Of a DNA stretch of 64,000 nt, positions 33,555-44,885 are shown piece after piece. Below the pieces are notes generated by a model. It did not search any database. It saw only the letters and a list, made by a program, of their open reading frames with translations, and had not been told where the DNA came from. The position numbers were made by a program, and so were the translations under genes. Position 1 is the stretch's first letter, and each line of letters begins with the position of its first letter. Source of the DNA: Ceratopteris richardii (lineage: Eukaryota > Streptophyta > Polypodiopsida > Polypodiales > Pteridaceae); contig CM035431.1 in the NCBI GenBank assembly GCA_020310875.1, forward strand, positions 17,964,267-18,028,266. The letters run 5' to 3'.

Positions 33555-33599
33555 GCAGGTTGGCCCATCGGGACGATGTGCAGGTTTAGTGGGGGCGGA
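33555..33599 (+). other. Element C conserved 3' motif and polypurine tract
   Basis: A 42-base stretch differs from 9579-9620 in element A by one base. It ends with GTGGGGGCGGA directly at the 3' LTR and should prime plus-strand synthesis. Confidence 0.65.
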
Positions 33600-34800
33600 T
33601 GTCGGAGAGAAATTGTTACTCTTAAAATATTACAAAAATTAAAAGATTAAATGATTGTTATTAGTATTGGTTAATTTATGAAATTTTGACTAATATTTGA
33701 CTTTAATTTTGCAGGAAAAGAAGTTTGCTGACCAAAATCAAGATGGGAAGTATTCATTTCAGTTTATTTATGGGTTTAGATGATAAAACAAGGGCTAGTT
33801 AAGGGTATGTTTATGTTTTAAAAATAAATGTAAGGGTATTTAAGGGTTACATATACGTTTTGGGCATGAATTATAGGGTTCTAGCTTAAATGCAAGGGTA
33901 ATTATGGGTCATATGCATGTTCTAGTTAAAATTTATGAGTAATTAAGGGTTAAATGTATGTTTTAAGCATGAACTTTAGGGTTCTAGTTAAAATGTATGA
34001 TTAAGTAAGGGTTAAATATTCACCCTAGAGGGTTATGGAAAGTTAGAGAATAGGTTTATGGGTTAGTTAGAGTTAATTGATGTGGTTTAAAGTTAGTTGT
34101 AGGGTAAACCTAAGGTTAAATGACTAAATAAGTGAGTTGTAGTTTATAAATAAATTGTTAAATAGGTTAATTTTATCATATGGAACCTTATTAAAATATT
34201 AGATAAATATATTAATTATTTAATTTCACTAAGCCTAAGGTAATAATTAAAATGGGTTAAATTAAATTTTAGCCTAAGGTATAGTATTTATTCTAAAGTT
34301 TAGTATTTAAATAAATAAAAAAAAGAAATGAAAAGTTATTTAAATTCTAAAGTATTTGGTCCATAGAAAATTTAAATGGTTGGTTGAAAATTGGGAAAAG
34401 ATCTAGGAGGAAAATCCCACGCCTTTTTTCTTGTTGAGTGTTGTTGGAGTGATGTGGAGTCAATTTAGGTAATTGGTTGAGTTATCTAAAGAGAATTGTA
34501 GGCTATGGTGGGCTACTCACATCTATTTAAGAAGGGAGTACGTGCTCACAAGTTCATGTGTTTTTTCTCAGGTACTTAATTCTTCTCTAGACTATAGTCA
34601 TATTTGTACTTAGCTTTATGTCAGTCCTCTGTCAGGAGGAGAGAGAAGGCCATCTCTCTTGTCCTTATGGAAAGCCAATTTTCAAAAATTACAGAGATTT
34701 ATTTCTTCTCCTTTTCTTTTGCCCTTTCTTTTTTATTCTTCCAAAATTTTGTTTTCTTCCTTTCTTCTTCTCCCATCCCCTTCTTTAATTAAATGTTTTT

Positions 34801-34853
34801 CCCTCTCTCTCCCTCCCTTTCTCTGCCGGCGGCGCAGCTCTGCTGCGCGCGCA

Positions 34854-34903
<50 letters not shown>

Positions 34904-35112
34904 CAGTAGAGAGAGAGAGAGAGAGATTTTCTGTTTTGTTTTTTCTTTTTTATTTATTTTTATTTATTTATTTATTTATTTATTTATTTTTTTTCCCCTC
35001 TCCCTCTCTTTCTCTACTGCCGGCGGCGCAGCAGCACCGCGCGTGCAGTAGAGAGAGAGAGAGAAAGAGAGAGATTAAGAGAGAGAGAGAGGGAGAAAGA
35101 GAGAGTGAGTGA
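34801..35112 (+). repeat. CT/GA inverted blocks in the element C 3' LTR
   Basis: The second copy of the CT/GA blocks. The first block here has its complete GC-rich core (GCCGGCGGCGCAGCTCTGCT and on to GCGCGCGCAGCAG), itself rich in inverted repeats, between CT and GA runs. The second block keeps CTCTCTTTCTCTACTGC and GCAGTAGAGAGAGAGAG as complementary arms. Confidence 0.75.
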
Positions 35113-36742
35113 GTGATTTGTTTTTTTTATTATTATTTATTTTTCTTTTTTCGTTTGTTTTTATTTTTTATTTATACTATTTATATATATATATATTACT
35201 TTATAGATTTTACTTATATTAAATGATGATTATATATTAAGATGATTTTTGTTATATTTATAAGTATATTTATTAAATAACTATTAAAAGAAAAAAGAAA
35301 ATATGAAGTAAAATATTTAGATACATGTTTATATATTTATATTTTTATAAGGATGGTTTAATATATGATTTTTATGTATATATTCATGTATGTATGTATG
35401 TATGTGTGTGTGTGCAAATGTTTTAGCTTAGGTTCATTTTATTTTTAATGATTTAAAAAATGTAGGTTATGGAGGGTGTGAAGGGTACATGTGTATGTTT
35501 ATTTAATGAAATTGATTTCATATATATGATTTGCATTCCTAACCTTCTTTTATGAGTTTCAGGTTACCAGAAGGAGGATCCATTTAGTTTCTAACCTTAC
35601 CTTTCTCCAAGATTCCATTACATTATCTAAACTTTTCTTTATCCATTCACTTAACCTAATCATGCTTAGCCTATTCATTTCTTTACCCTACCCATAACCT
35701 AAGCCTCTTCAATCTGATAGACACCTAAGTTCTTTTTCCCAAGTATCGAGTTAGTGCATGTTAGTTTAGGACTTGAACCCATGTTAGTGATAGAACTTGA
35801 TTCCATGTTTTATGTTAGTACATGATTAAAGAAGTTAGTGATAGGCATGTTAGTTAGTTTAGCTAATGCATGTTAGAAATTTATCCATGTTAGTTCATGC
35901 ATGTATATGTTTAGTATGCATATGTGTTTTAATGTGTGTATGTTTATGCATGAGTATGCATGTTTATTTAGTGCATGTGTATGTAAGATGATCATTTATG
36001 CCTAAGCATGAATGTTTATGCATGTGTATGTGTATTTATGTTCATGCATGCATGTATATTCATATATGTAAATGTTAGTAAGAGTTCATGCATGAAAAAG
36101 TTAGTAGTGTTAGTGTATGCATGTACATGTTAGTAAGTGTTAGTTTGTATTTATGCATGTACATGTTAGTGTATGTTCATATATGTTAGAATGCATATGT
36201 GTATTAGTGTGAGTTTATGCATGTGCATGTAAGTTCATGCATGTATGTTAGTGTACATGTATGCATGATCATTTATGTGTGTTAATATATGCTTATGCAT
36301 GTGCATGTATGTTTATGTATGAATATTTATGCATGTATGTATGTTAGTTAAATGTATGATTATGAGTAAGCAATGTATGTTAATGTATATTAAATAATTA
36401 TGTAAATGAATTTTTTATTGTAGAGTATAAATTTTAATAAAAGAATGTACTTATTATATATGTGTTTTTAGAAAGATAATTACTTTAACGTTATTAAAAA
36501 AGAAAATGCTAAATGAGTGTTATTTTTTATATAAAAGATATACTAATTTCTGTCATGTGTTTTTTTTCAGAGAGCAATTGGCGAACTGGAGATTCACATG
36601 TGACCTGAAGTTTGAAAAGCAAAGATTACCCTTAATTTGAAACTTTTATTAGCTTGTATAGGCTATTTTTTAGGCTATCATTTAAAACATCATCTTATGA
36701 TTTGTATAGGAATTTGGTTATTAATTTAGCACCATTAATTTT

Positions 36743-37075
36743 ATGTCTAAAGAAAGTTCTTCTAGTAACATCTTTCTACCTTCATCAACTTTTGAATTGT
36801 TGTTTCCTAAACCAATAGAAGATAAAGAATTAATAAAAGAAGTAATAGTAGAAGAATCTTTGCATGATCCTAGAACAACTATAACTTTACTTTCTACTGT
36901 TCCTTCTAGTGTTAGTGAAGAAAATTTTCCTCCAACTGTAGATAGAAACGTAGAAAATGTCCAAGAAGAATCAAACGAAACTATAAAAGATCAAATAGTT
37001 AGTGAAAAGATTATCCTACCTTCTTATTTTGATGCAGTTGAACTTTATAGGAACGCTTCACCTTACGGACCTTAG
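36743..37075 (+). CDS. 110-codon ORF inside the element C 3' LTR, unknown
   Basis: The 3' LTR copy of the ORF at 25190-25522, with the same 110-residue product. It lies in U5 beyond the likely end of the element transcript. No function is assigned. Confidence 0.3.
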   Translation: MSKESSSSNIFLPSSTFELLFPKPIEDKELIKEVIVEESLHDPRTTITLLSTVPSSVSEENFPPTVDRNVENVQEESNETIKDQIVSEKIILPSYFDAVELYRNASPYGP

Positions 37076-37172
37076 GAGAAGTTATACTTGTACTGTTCCG
37101 CAAAGTCACCCCGCGTGCGCCGTTAGCGAGGCGACTGAATTGATCCGCCAGTCGTCAGAAATCGCGCCCACA

Positions 37173-38115
37173 CCGTTCTCGTTCTTTCTCTTCCCAAAGG
37201 GTTGGCAAAGCTTACCTTAGGTCTATCTCTATGTCTGTCTCTTTGAGCTCCATGAGCTTGGGATGTTCCTACTCCTGGGTGACCATATGACACATTCGAT
37301 CTTGGTTGAGGGAAAATAAATTCACCCTTCCAAGTGTAAGCATGCCTATCATGTTCTGTAACCACAAAGATCCTCTCTGAAGCGTGATCTAAGTAGGTCA
37401 CTCTGCTTGGGCTATCAGGATCTTTGAACTCATAGATCATGATTGTTCCTACCTCATTTGGCCGATCAGATTTATACCTCCAAAAGGCTTCATCAGTCTC
37501 TCGGTTTAAGAGTAGATCTATGCTTTTGTTGTCCTGAGGAATCCATTTTGGTGTGAGGATGCTAGTGAGAATAGATTTGCCTCGAGGGACTCTAGGTTCT
37601 ACACCCATGTTTCCTTGCTCTAGGTCACCTATGTCCGCGTCTGGGATCACATTACCAAATTCGTCTGTCCTATCTGGGTGACTAGTGACCACGTATATGG
37701 TTCCCTCTTTGTCCAGGTATGCTCCATTTTCAAACTTGACAGTTGGGTGCTCTAGCCCAATGGATTGATCTGGATTTTTGATTTGGACCACAGATCTTCC
37801 TAGGCCATCCTCATAGATGCTAGCACCTAATCGGTTGGTCCTAAGGTATTCCAGCTGTGTCTTGTAGGGGCCTTCCACCCTATACAAATATGGCATACCT
37901 GAACTTCTTGTAGGTCTCTCCATACCCTGAGACATCTCGGACTCACTAGTTTTAGAGCTAGGGTAGTGCCAATAATGGCTCAACTGTTGGGCCCAAGACC
38001 TAGCAGTATGATTAACACTAGCCTTTAAAGACCTAAGACTTATTCTATCTCTCCCTAGATGTCTTCCTGATCTAAGGTTCATATGCCTATGTAAGTAGCC
38101 CCAATGTTTACCCAA
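37173..38115 (-). pseudogene. gag: Element B2 gag N-terminal region (fossil)
   Basis: The frame starts near 38115 with MGKHWGYLHRHMNLRSGRHL; LRSG is the usual start motif of plant Athila/Tat gags, and E has MILRSGNKLF. A module follows with YLRTNRLGASIYEDGLGRSV and VKFENGAYLDKEGTIYVVTS, which E shares (YTNRFGTYVYQDGMHKFLIR). The function of this module is not known to me. Element C is inserted within the gag region at the low end. Confidence 0.8.
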
Positions 38116-39910
38116 AGTACAACCTCACTCCCGATCAATTTGTATCAGTCACTTGGTTTTTTTTAGTTGATTATCGTGTTTATGATCTTGTCTAATACCA
38201 CGTCGTCAGGAATACTTGAGTTAATTTCCACACTTGAAGTTGATCGTTCCGCGTTAAGTCTTTTCCTTTAAAGGTATCAATTGTACAAAGATTATGTTGT
38301 TAGCTTGAACTTGAATATTTAGGTAGTCTTCAACTTGATAAATGCCTATCCTCACCCTGACTTACTTCTAGCACTATTCGTACTTAGCCTAAGCTAGGAA
38401 TTGACAGAGGGAGTTGAGAGTATTCCAACCTCGCTTGCTGATCCCTTGCCCTTTGGTGCTCAAGAAACCGGTTCTCAAGCTTGCAAATCACCCTTGCTTT
38501 GGATGCCCTCAAGTGCTCTCAGTGGACCTGTAAAAGTCCCAAAGTTAGTTCAAGACTTCAATTCAAATGACAGACAGGTCACTTTCATGCATGTAATTCA
38601 CAGACCAAATTTCCCTTTGCCTTTATGGAAAAAACTCCCAAGGATCCTTCAATTTTCCTACCCCAGTCAACTTCAAAATACCCTTCCTAATAATCCTGAT
38701 ATTAATTTTACCGTAACCAGTGTTGGTTGTACTCCCCACGAGCTTTCCAACAAGACAAGAATCACAACAAACAGATTTTGTATGAGGAAGTTATGACAGT
38801 TCAGGGTTTTGGGGTTAAAATAGAGCTCAAACAAGCTGACAAATCCTAGGATTTTTCTCAAAACACACTTGTAGGGACCTCACAAATCACTAATTGGTTG
38901 ATAAGTATGCCAAAAATTACCCCAAAACTTGGTATTAAAAACCCTAGAAATTTGGCTGAAAAAGCCTGTCAATGGCGATCGACAGGTCTGTCAATCACGA
39001 TTGACAGAGGTGTCCGTTGGGCCTGTCGGTCGCGATCGACACGTCAGTCACGATTGACAGAGTCGGTCGTGGGTCCTATCAATCGCGATCGATGGTGTCA
39101 ATCGTGATCGACACTTTTTGCGGGATTTTCGTCATGATTTCAGTCAATCGGGGATGTGTCCGTCGCGATGGACATGTGGCAACGCGAGAAATTCAATCAA
39201 TCAACAAAATTCAGTCGGTCGCGATCGACGATGTCAATTGCGACTGACAGAGGTGTCGGTCGTGGCTGTCGATCGCGATTGATGGTGTCAATCGCGATTG
39301 ATAGGGTCAGTCGGTCGTCTCTGTCGGTCGCGATTGACAGATGTTGTCGATCGTGGCTGTTGATCGCGATCGATAGTGTCAATCGCGATTGACAGGGTCT
39401 GTCGGTCGTGGGTGTCAGTCGCGATCGATGGTGTCAATCGCGATTGACAGAGAAACTCAGAATTTTTTAACTGTTTTTAGTGATTTTGAATGTGCTCATC
39501 ATGTAGATTATGGTGGTGCACTTTGTTATACCAAATGGGCGATTTTTCTGTCGATCGCGATCGACAGAGGTCTGTGACACAGAGAGAGTTTCGAGCTCGT
39601 TTGTACCTGCGCGAGGTGCTGGAGATGATGATGCAGCAAGAACCTGTAAGAAACTCAAGAAATAGGCAAAAACAGCACACAACAGTTTGCTCTCTCGCTC
39701 TCTCTCACAAGTGGAATGAGGGAATTGGAATGGGGAAGGTGATATGATCAAAAACTGAAACTTTTCGCGATGATGGAGATGGAGGTGGGAGATGGTGAGG
39801 ATGATGATGAAGTAAAAAAGAGAAAAATAAGGAAGAGTAAAGAAATTACCTACAACGCCAACGTCTCAAATCTACGTCTTACCATCACACGCTCGTCCTC
39901 AAAGCTCGAT
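38116..39910 (-). other. Element B2 untranslated leader
   Basis: A leader of 1.8 kb between primer site and gag. From 38120 to 38950 I see ordinary non-coding sequence. From about 38970 to 39570 it is an array of palindromes (separate entry). Near 39600-39910 it is again unstructured. Short plus-strand ORFs here look like chance. Confidence 0.7.
38970..39570. repeat. Palindrome array with core AATCGCGATT / GATCGCGATC, B2 leader
   Basis: About twenty near-copies of a 14-20-base palindrome, spaced alternately by about 20 and 35 bases in the first part (period near 54). Perfect examples are GTCAATCGCGATTGAC at 39378-39393 and 39433-39448, and CTGTCGATCGCGATCGACAG at 39548-39567. Imperfect ones mix CGATCGCGATCG and CAATCACGATTG arms. 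Each can form a hairpin or pair with the same site on another RNA. Confidence 0.8.
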
Positions 39911-39932
39911 CCCCGGCAACGGCGCCAAAATT
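39911..39932 (-). other. Element B2 primer binding site, tRNA-Asp type
   Basis: Read on the minus strand, TGGCGCCGTTGCCGGGGA is a perfect 18-base complement to the 3' end of plant tRNA-Asp and extends a few bases further. A five-base AT spacer (39928-39932) separates it from the LTR end. This primer is typical of plant Athila elements. It fixes the direction of B2 and marks the neighbouring repeat as a 5' LTR. Confidence 0.9.
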
Positions 39933-40685
39933 TGGTGTAGCTCAGTGATGAGTAGCACCTCCTTTAATGTCAATCCGGGAAGACGTGAGGATGGTATGAT
40001 GACCTCGAGCAAGTGAAGGCACAAGTGCGTGAGTGAGAAGCACACTAACATGCACACATACACACACATGCGCACACAGGGCAAGACAAAGAGTGAGCAG
40101 CAATGGAGTTCTTTAGATTACTTTCAAAAAGCTCATACAAGTTCAAATCAATTACAAAGCTAAGCCCAAAAATGAGCTCTCTAGCTCTATTTATAGTTTT
40201 TGACTAGGTTTTGGCCGTGTCCAGACCTAGTGTCCGACCTAGTTAAAAATTAGGTTCTAGGTCCTATTTGAAGGCTCAAACAAAGTCTAAAAATTATGAA
40301 AATTGGTAGGTAGCTACTTCGAATGCTCCTCAAGCTCAAGGACTCCTTGGCTTGCACAAAATGGAGCTACAAAAATATGAAATGGTATCTACAATGGCTT
40401 TTAGTGATGAAAATCACTATTGCTGTAGGGATTTCTTCTAATGATTTGACATACACATCTTCAAGCTCCCTACTTGCTCCTTCTCCTTGTGTATCCCCCT
40501 CTTTGATATGCTTTAGTGTCCTAAAAAAATATTGGCCTACTTGTCAGATCGTCATTGACTACTCTGTCTGCTTGTGCCTTCTCGTCGCTCTGACTCCCTT
40601 TGTAAGCTTCCTTGCCGTGTGAGTCCTTCAGTTCCTTGACTGCCAACATCTTGTGAGTCCTTGAGTTCCTTGACTACTGCCAACA
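39933..40685 (-). repeat. Element B2 5' LTR
   Basis: About 753 bases; on the minus strand it starts TGTTGGCAG and ends CTACACCA, followed at once by spacer and primer site. It contains a TATA box. A short direct repeat (GTCAAGGAACT and GGACTCACA words) occurs twice near its start. No second copy is in the window, so the outer edge rests on the TG start and the D sequence beyond. Confidence 0.8.
40188..40195 (-). promoter_or_regulatory. TATA box of the B2 LTR
   Basis: TATAAATA on the minus strand, followed by GAGCT, a canonical plant TATA box. It is about 490 bases into the LTR and predicts a transcript start near 40160. Confidence 0.65.
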
Positions 40686-43600
40686 GTTGATCTCTACCGA
40701 GTCTTTTCAATTTAATTCATCGGATGCATTCTAAAGCTCTTGTCTGCGCTTCTTCTCGAACTCATTTTTCCTCTTCCTTACGTTTCTTTTTGTATTGAGT
40801 GAATTTAGTAGTTTCTCTATGAGGGGTTCTTGATATAATTTGAATCTACATCCACTGGTGTAACTAAGCAGGATGTCACCTTCTAGAGTGGCTAATTGAA
40901 CAGCTCCACTTGTTGAGATTCTATCAATAATCATGGGTCCATAGCCACGGTTCTCCAACTTCCATGCATGTTGCTTCAAGGTGTAAACTAAAAGTAAATC
41001 TCCCACTTTCAAGCCCTTATCCTTCACATGGGCATCAAAGTAAGCATCTTGCCTTTTCTTGGCCGCGTATATTCTTGCAGATGCTCTTAATCTTGTTTCA
41101 CCTAATAGTTCAAGATCAAAAAATTATAGACAAGAGCTCACGGACATTCCATTGATGCTCTTGTTCTACTTTCAATGTTGGTATCAAGAAATCTAGAGGC
41201 AATAAAACATTCTGGCCAAATACCATCTGAAAGGGTGTGGCTTGAAGTACCATTTTATAGGCAACTCGATTTGCCCAAACAACATGATCTAGCTATTTAT
41301 CCCGATCAGACCGTTCATTATTTACCAGTTTTGTCAATACATTCATAGGATCTTATTTGTGCTCTCGGCTTGTACATTAGATTGTGGATGATAGGGGGCA
41401 GACTTCTTGTGTACCACCAACAATTTGTGGAGAAGGTTTTCAATGACTTCATTCAAGATGTGAGTACCTCTATCACTTGATAACTCTACTGGTAACGTGC
41501 ATCTGGTGAACACATTCTCAAATTAGAACTTAGCCATCGTTTGAACATCATTCTTTGTCATGTCTTTCACCTCTACCCATTTAGTTAGATAGTCTATGGC
41601 AACGATAATGTGTTCTGCATGTGAAATCTTATTTGGGGGACTAATAGGACCTATGATGTCTATTCCCCATTTAGAGAATGTGTGACTGTCCATCATAGAT
41701 TTTAATGAAATTTCATCCTTACATATCAGATATTGAGTTTGTTGACAAATGTCACACCACTTCACATAGGTATGTGCATCCATGTGAAGGGTTGGTCACC
41801 AAAGACCTACAAATATAATTGTTTTGTTCACATGGTCTGGTCCATAATGTCCCCCTCGCACACCTTGGTGAGGAGTGTCTAAGACCTTGAGATATTGGCT
41901 CTCATGGACACACAGTCTTAGGTATCCATCTCTTCCATGCTTGTATAAATTATCTCCAATGAGTGCATAGTCTAGTGCTTCTTGTTCTAAGCTCTTTCGT
42001 CTAGCCAATGTCATCTCTTGAGGGAATGCTTTTGTCCTCAAGAAATCTACCAAAGATTCACTCTAATCTAGCACTCAAGACATGATACAAAGTGGCATGT
42101 TCCACGGGTAGTCTAATAGCACACATTCGGCATTCCTTTCACATTCAATGGACATATGCTTCCATGGTTGGCCAATATATGCCTAATCTTTGGAAAGTAT
42201 GTAGGGTTCGATGTTTCAAATGATGTTGGTGCAGTGCACCTAGATGTGCTATTCGCAACCATTTGGCATGATCATCTTCATCTACACAGCAAGTGAGTAT
42301 GCCTTGATTAGTGTGCTTATACATGTTGCCTGCTAGTATGTGATATTTTTGAGATCTCACTACTTCTTTATCTTTGGCTCTCAATATGGGATGTTTATGT
42401 CCAAAGGTTAGAATAGGCACTATAGTTTTGGCCCATTTAGGCACTTCTAGATTGAACAAGTAAGCATCAGGAAGGTCATTTGATACTCCTTGAGGGGACT
42501 CCCCTGAAGTTATTCCAGAAAGGTGATGAGCCCTAAGGTGCGTTCTACCTTTCCTAACCACAACCTTACAGTCATATTCCATTAGTAAGAGGAACCATCT
42601 TACTAATCTACCAATATTGCAAGGTTTGTTCACTAGATAATAGTGCTTGATGGTCTGTAAAAAGATTTAAACTTATTTGCAATCAAATAATTTCCAAACT
42701 TCTTAACTGCATATTGTGTTTAGTTGCATTCAATTGTCTATTGACATAAGCAATGGGAAGATCCATATTACCTTCACTAGTAGGTTGTGCTAGTATCCAC
42801 CCAATAGCATAATTGGATGCATCCACATGAACCTAGAATGACTCATTCCAATATGGTATAGTTAATATTGGTGCTAAACATAGCCATCACTTAAGCTCAT
42901 TAAAGAAGTTTTCACATTCGTCCATCCACTCAAAGTTAGTCAACAAGGAGTACAAAGTCTTTGCAATGATCACATACATATGAATGAAACGTTGATATTA
43001 ATATCCTCAATGCCCCATGAAAGTTTGTACTTCCTTGACATTCTTTGTCCTAGGTAGCTCTGTTATAGCTCTAATGTTATCCTCATCTATGGAGATTCCA
43101 TTATTTGACATGATGTGTCCTAGAATCTTGCCTTGCTTGACCAAAAAATAAACTTTTTTGGGTTTAACTAGACCTGATATCTCTACATTTGTCAAAGATA
43201 GCTTTCAACTCAGGTAAATGTGTTTGTCTAATGTTGGAATGAGCACATAGATCATCAACATAAACTTCCAAGTTTTTATGCAAGAACTATTTAAATACAT
43301 ATCACATCAGCCTTGATGGGTTCTCTTCCTTAATCTTAGTGGCATATTTATCATTATGTGTGTATGGATTTTGCTTAGAGGGTTTGGCATCTAAGGTCAT
43401 GGGGATCGTATGAGAGCATATGTCAGGGTCTACTCCTTTTCAGTCCTTATAACTCCATGCAAACATGTCTCTATATTCTCTTAGCAATTCTATCAACTCT
43501 TTCTCCTCTTCTTTCATCAGGTCATGTCCTATGTATGTGCATCATTCTTCACCTTCTTCTTAGTTGTCAATTTATTATCATAGGCTTCTCTTGTGAGTGC

Positions 43601-44044
43601 TTCTCATTTAGACATTCCTATCATGACTTTCCTATCTTCCATCTTATAGTTCTTAAAATTTTCAGGTACTTCAAACAATGATTCCTCCTCTTCTAGTGGG
43701 AGTTCTCTCTTCTTTCTTTTCTTACCTTCACTCTTGGTGGTCACATATGTGGCTAGCCTCACATCATTCGTAAGCTCTTCTCGTCATTGAGGGTTAGCTT
43801 CTACCACATATAGGAATTCCTCTTCTAACGCAAAAAAAGGATCCATAATAATTGACTCCAAATTTGAGTCACTTTCTTGTTCAATTTCTTCGGTGCTAGG
43901 CTCACACTCTTTGATAACCAAATCACACATAATTGGCTCTATTGTGAAGACTGAAATGTCAGCCATTCTCATCAAAATATGGTGTCCATTGTTCTTCATT
44001 GATGGCTACATCCATTTTGGATACGATTTCTGCCCAACCATGGG
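40686..44044 (-). mobile_element. Element D, RT-to-integrase segment (Athila/Tat-like)
   Basis: A badly decayed minus-strand relative of B. Read leftward from 44044: acidic spacer (43784-44040), RT parts (43000-43400), RNase H (42560-42970), integrase zinc region (42120-42560) and core with KWGIDIIGPISPPN and IIVAIDYLTKWVE (41350-42060), then the integrase C-terminal module GYGPMIIDRISTSGAVQLA ending at 40731. B2 abuts it at 40685/40686. Element E splits it at 44044. Many breaks; older than both neighbours. Confidence 0.85.
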
Positions 44045-44862
44045 TCTTAGAAGAAGCATTTTTTTGAAGGGAAATTATTTGTAAAATGTCAAAAAATTGT
44101 AGAAATATTTATACAAATGATGTAAAATTGAAGAGCCTTCCTCATGTAAATTATAATCATATGTATTTTTTCTTGAATTTTTGGAAGCTCTTTGATAGCA
44201 TATTTTTAGATTAGAAGGGAAAAGGACCAAAATTCAAGTGTGAAAAGGGACACTTGAAAAAGTATAAAAGATATTTTCCTCTATTTTGAGAGAGTTGGTT
44301 GTGTTATTTTTTCTATCCCAAGTAATGTGAAGAGCTCTCCTACAGAAAATCCTGTTTTCCCCTTTCATGCTCTTTCTCTTGATTTGTTGAGTCTATTCTT
44401 TGTGTGATCCATGGAATTTATAAGCTTTAGTTGTGTATTTTGAGTAAGATGTATGAAGAGAGGTGATTCTCAGTGTATTGAGTAAGAAAGTGCAGAAGAA
44501 CAAAGCTAGAAATGGATCTTCTCAATTTTCACAGAATCACGATTGTCTCATCTATGTGATACAGGTACTGTTTTTGAAATTTGACTTGATAATTCTATTC
44601 TACTGTGGAAATGGCACACTTTAGGCACAAAGATAATTGAAAATGCTATTGTAGAACTCAAGATAATCAAAACCCTAGATATTTCTCTCTTTCTTCATAA
44701 TTTCTCAGAAAAACAAGCATCTTAACCCTTATTCTTGGATTCCATTAACTAGAAGGGGCTGTGGTCTTTGCATACTTCCCAGATTGACAATTTAAAGATG
44801 TGTAGTTGTTCCTTTGTGCTATAATGATTGGAGAGGACAACTCCAAAGGGTAACAACAAACA
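44045..44862 (+). repeat. Element E 5' LTR
   Basis: Pairs with 59993-60813. It ends AACAACAAACA, directly before the T-run and primer site. A TATA box, TATAAAAG, is at 44263-44270. A palindromic motif AATCACGATT at 44535-44544 (AATCGCGATT in the 3' LTR) links the LTR to the leader arrays. Confidence 0.95.
44263..44270 (+). promoter_or_regulatory. TATA box of the element E 5' LTR
   Basis: TATAAAAG, kept at 60213-60220 in the 3' LTR. It predicts a transcript start near 44295. Confidence 0.6.
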
Positions 44863-44867
44863 TTTTT

Positions 44868-44885
44868 TGGCACCGTTGCTGGGGA
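44868..44885 (+). other. Element E primer binding site, tRNA-Asp-like
   Basis: TGGCACCGTTGCTGGGGA matches the tRNA-Asp-type site of B2 at 16 of 18 bases and follows the LTR after five T. It fits the Athila-type relation of E and B. Confidence 0.75.

Larger units (their letters stand above)
32441..33599 (+). other. Element C 3' untranslated region
   Basis: AT-rich and non-coding, 1.16 kb. It starts with the block CAGGTGAAAC shared with A, holds the structured triple module at 32857-33135, and ends with the conserved motif and polypurine tract (33555-33599). The rest shows only short matches to A. Confidence 0.7.
22074..37172 (+). mobile_element. Element C: Ty3/gypsy LTR retrotransposon inserted in B2 gag
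   Basis: A 15.1-kb element with LTRs of 3,546 and 3,573 bases. It is inserted within gag of B2 with a 4-bp CCGT duplication (22070-22073 and 37173-37176). LTR differences are about ten substitutions plus length changes in simple repeats, so it is the youngest insertion here. It looks nearly whole, with about one break. Coding order is gag-protease, then RT-RNase H-integrase. It is much more AT-rich than element A, although the two encode very similar proteins. The 7.5-kb sum of its LTRs is almost half of its length. Confidence 0.95.
33600..37172 (+). repeat. Element C 3' LTR
   Basis: The 3,573-base second LTR, nearly identical to 22074-25619. Differences are mainly longer GA and TATTT runs (34801-35112) and a missing stretch of about 20 bases in the TGCATG block. 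The TATA-like box is at 34524-34531 and the LTR ORF copy at 36743-37075. Confidence 0.95.
37173..40685 (-). mobile_element. Element B2, 5' LTR to gag segment
   Basis: The 5' part of B2, read leftward: LTR (39933-40685), primer site (39911-39932), leader with palindrome array (38116-39910), N-terminal gag (37173-38115), then the element C insertion. The high-coordinate LTR edge lies 45 bases from the last codon of D. The adjoining D bases show no polypurine tract, so this looks like insertion of B2 into D rather than an LTR shared by both. The partner LTR is not in the window, so the target duplication cannot be tested. Confidence 0.85.

Noticed and set aside
38401-38796. A 131-codon plus-strand ORF as a possible host gene
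   Set aside because: It lies antisense in the B2 leader, has no recognisable domain, and is flanked on both sides by B2 parts.
39930-40685. This LTR as the 3' LTR of element D
   Set aside because: A perfect tRNA-Asp primer site follows it on the minus strand, which marks a 5' LTR, and no polypurine tract lies on the D side.
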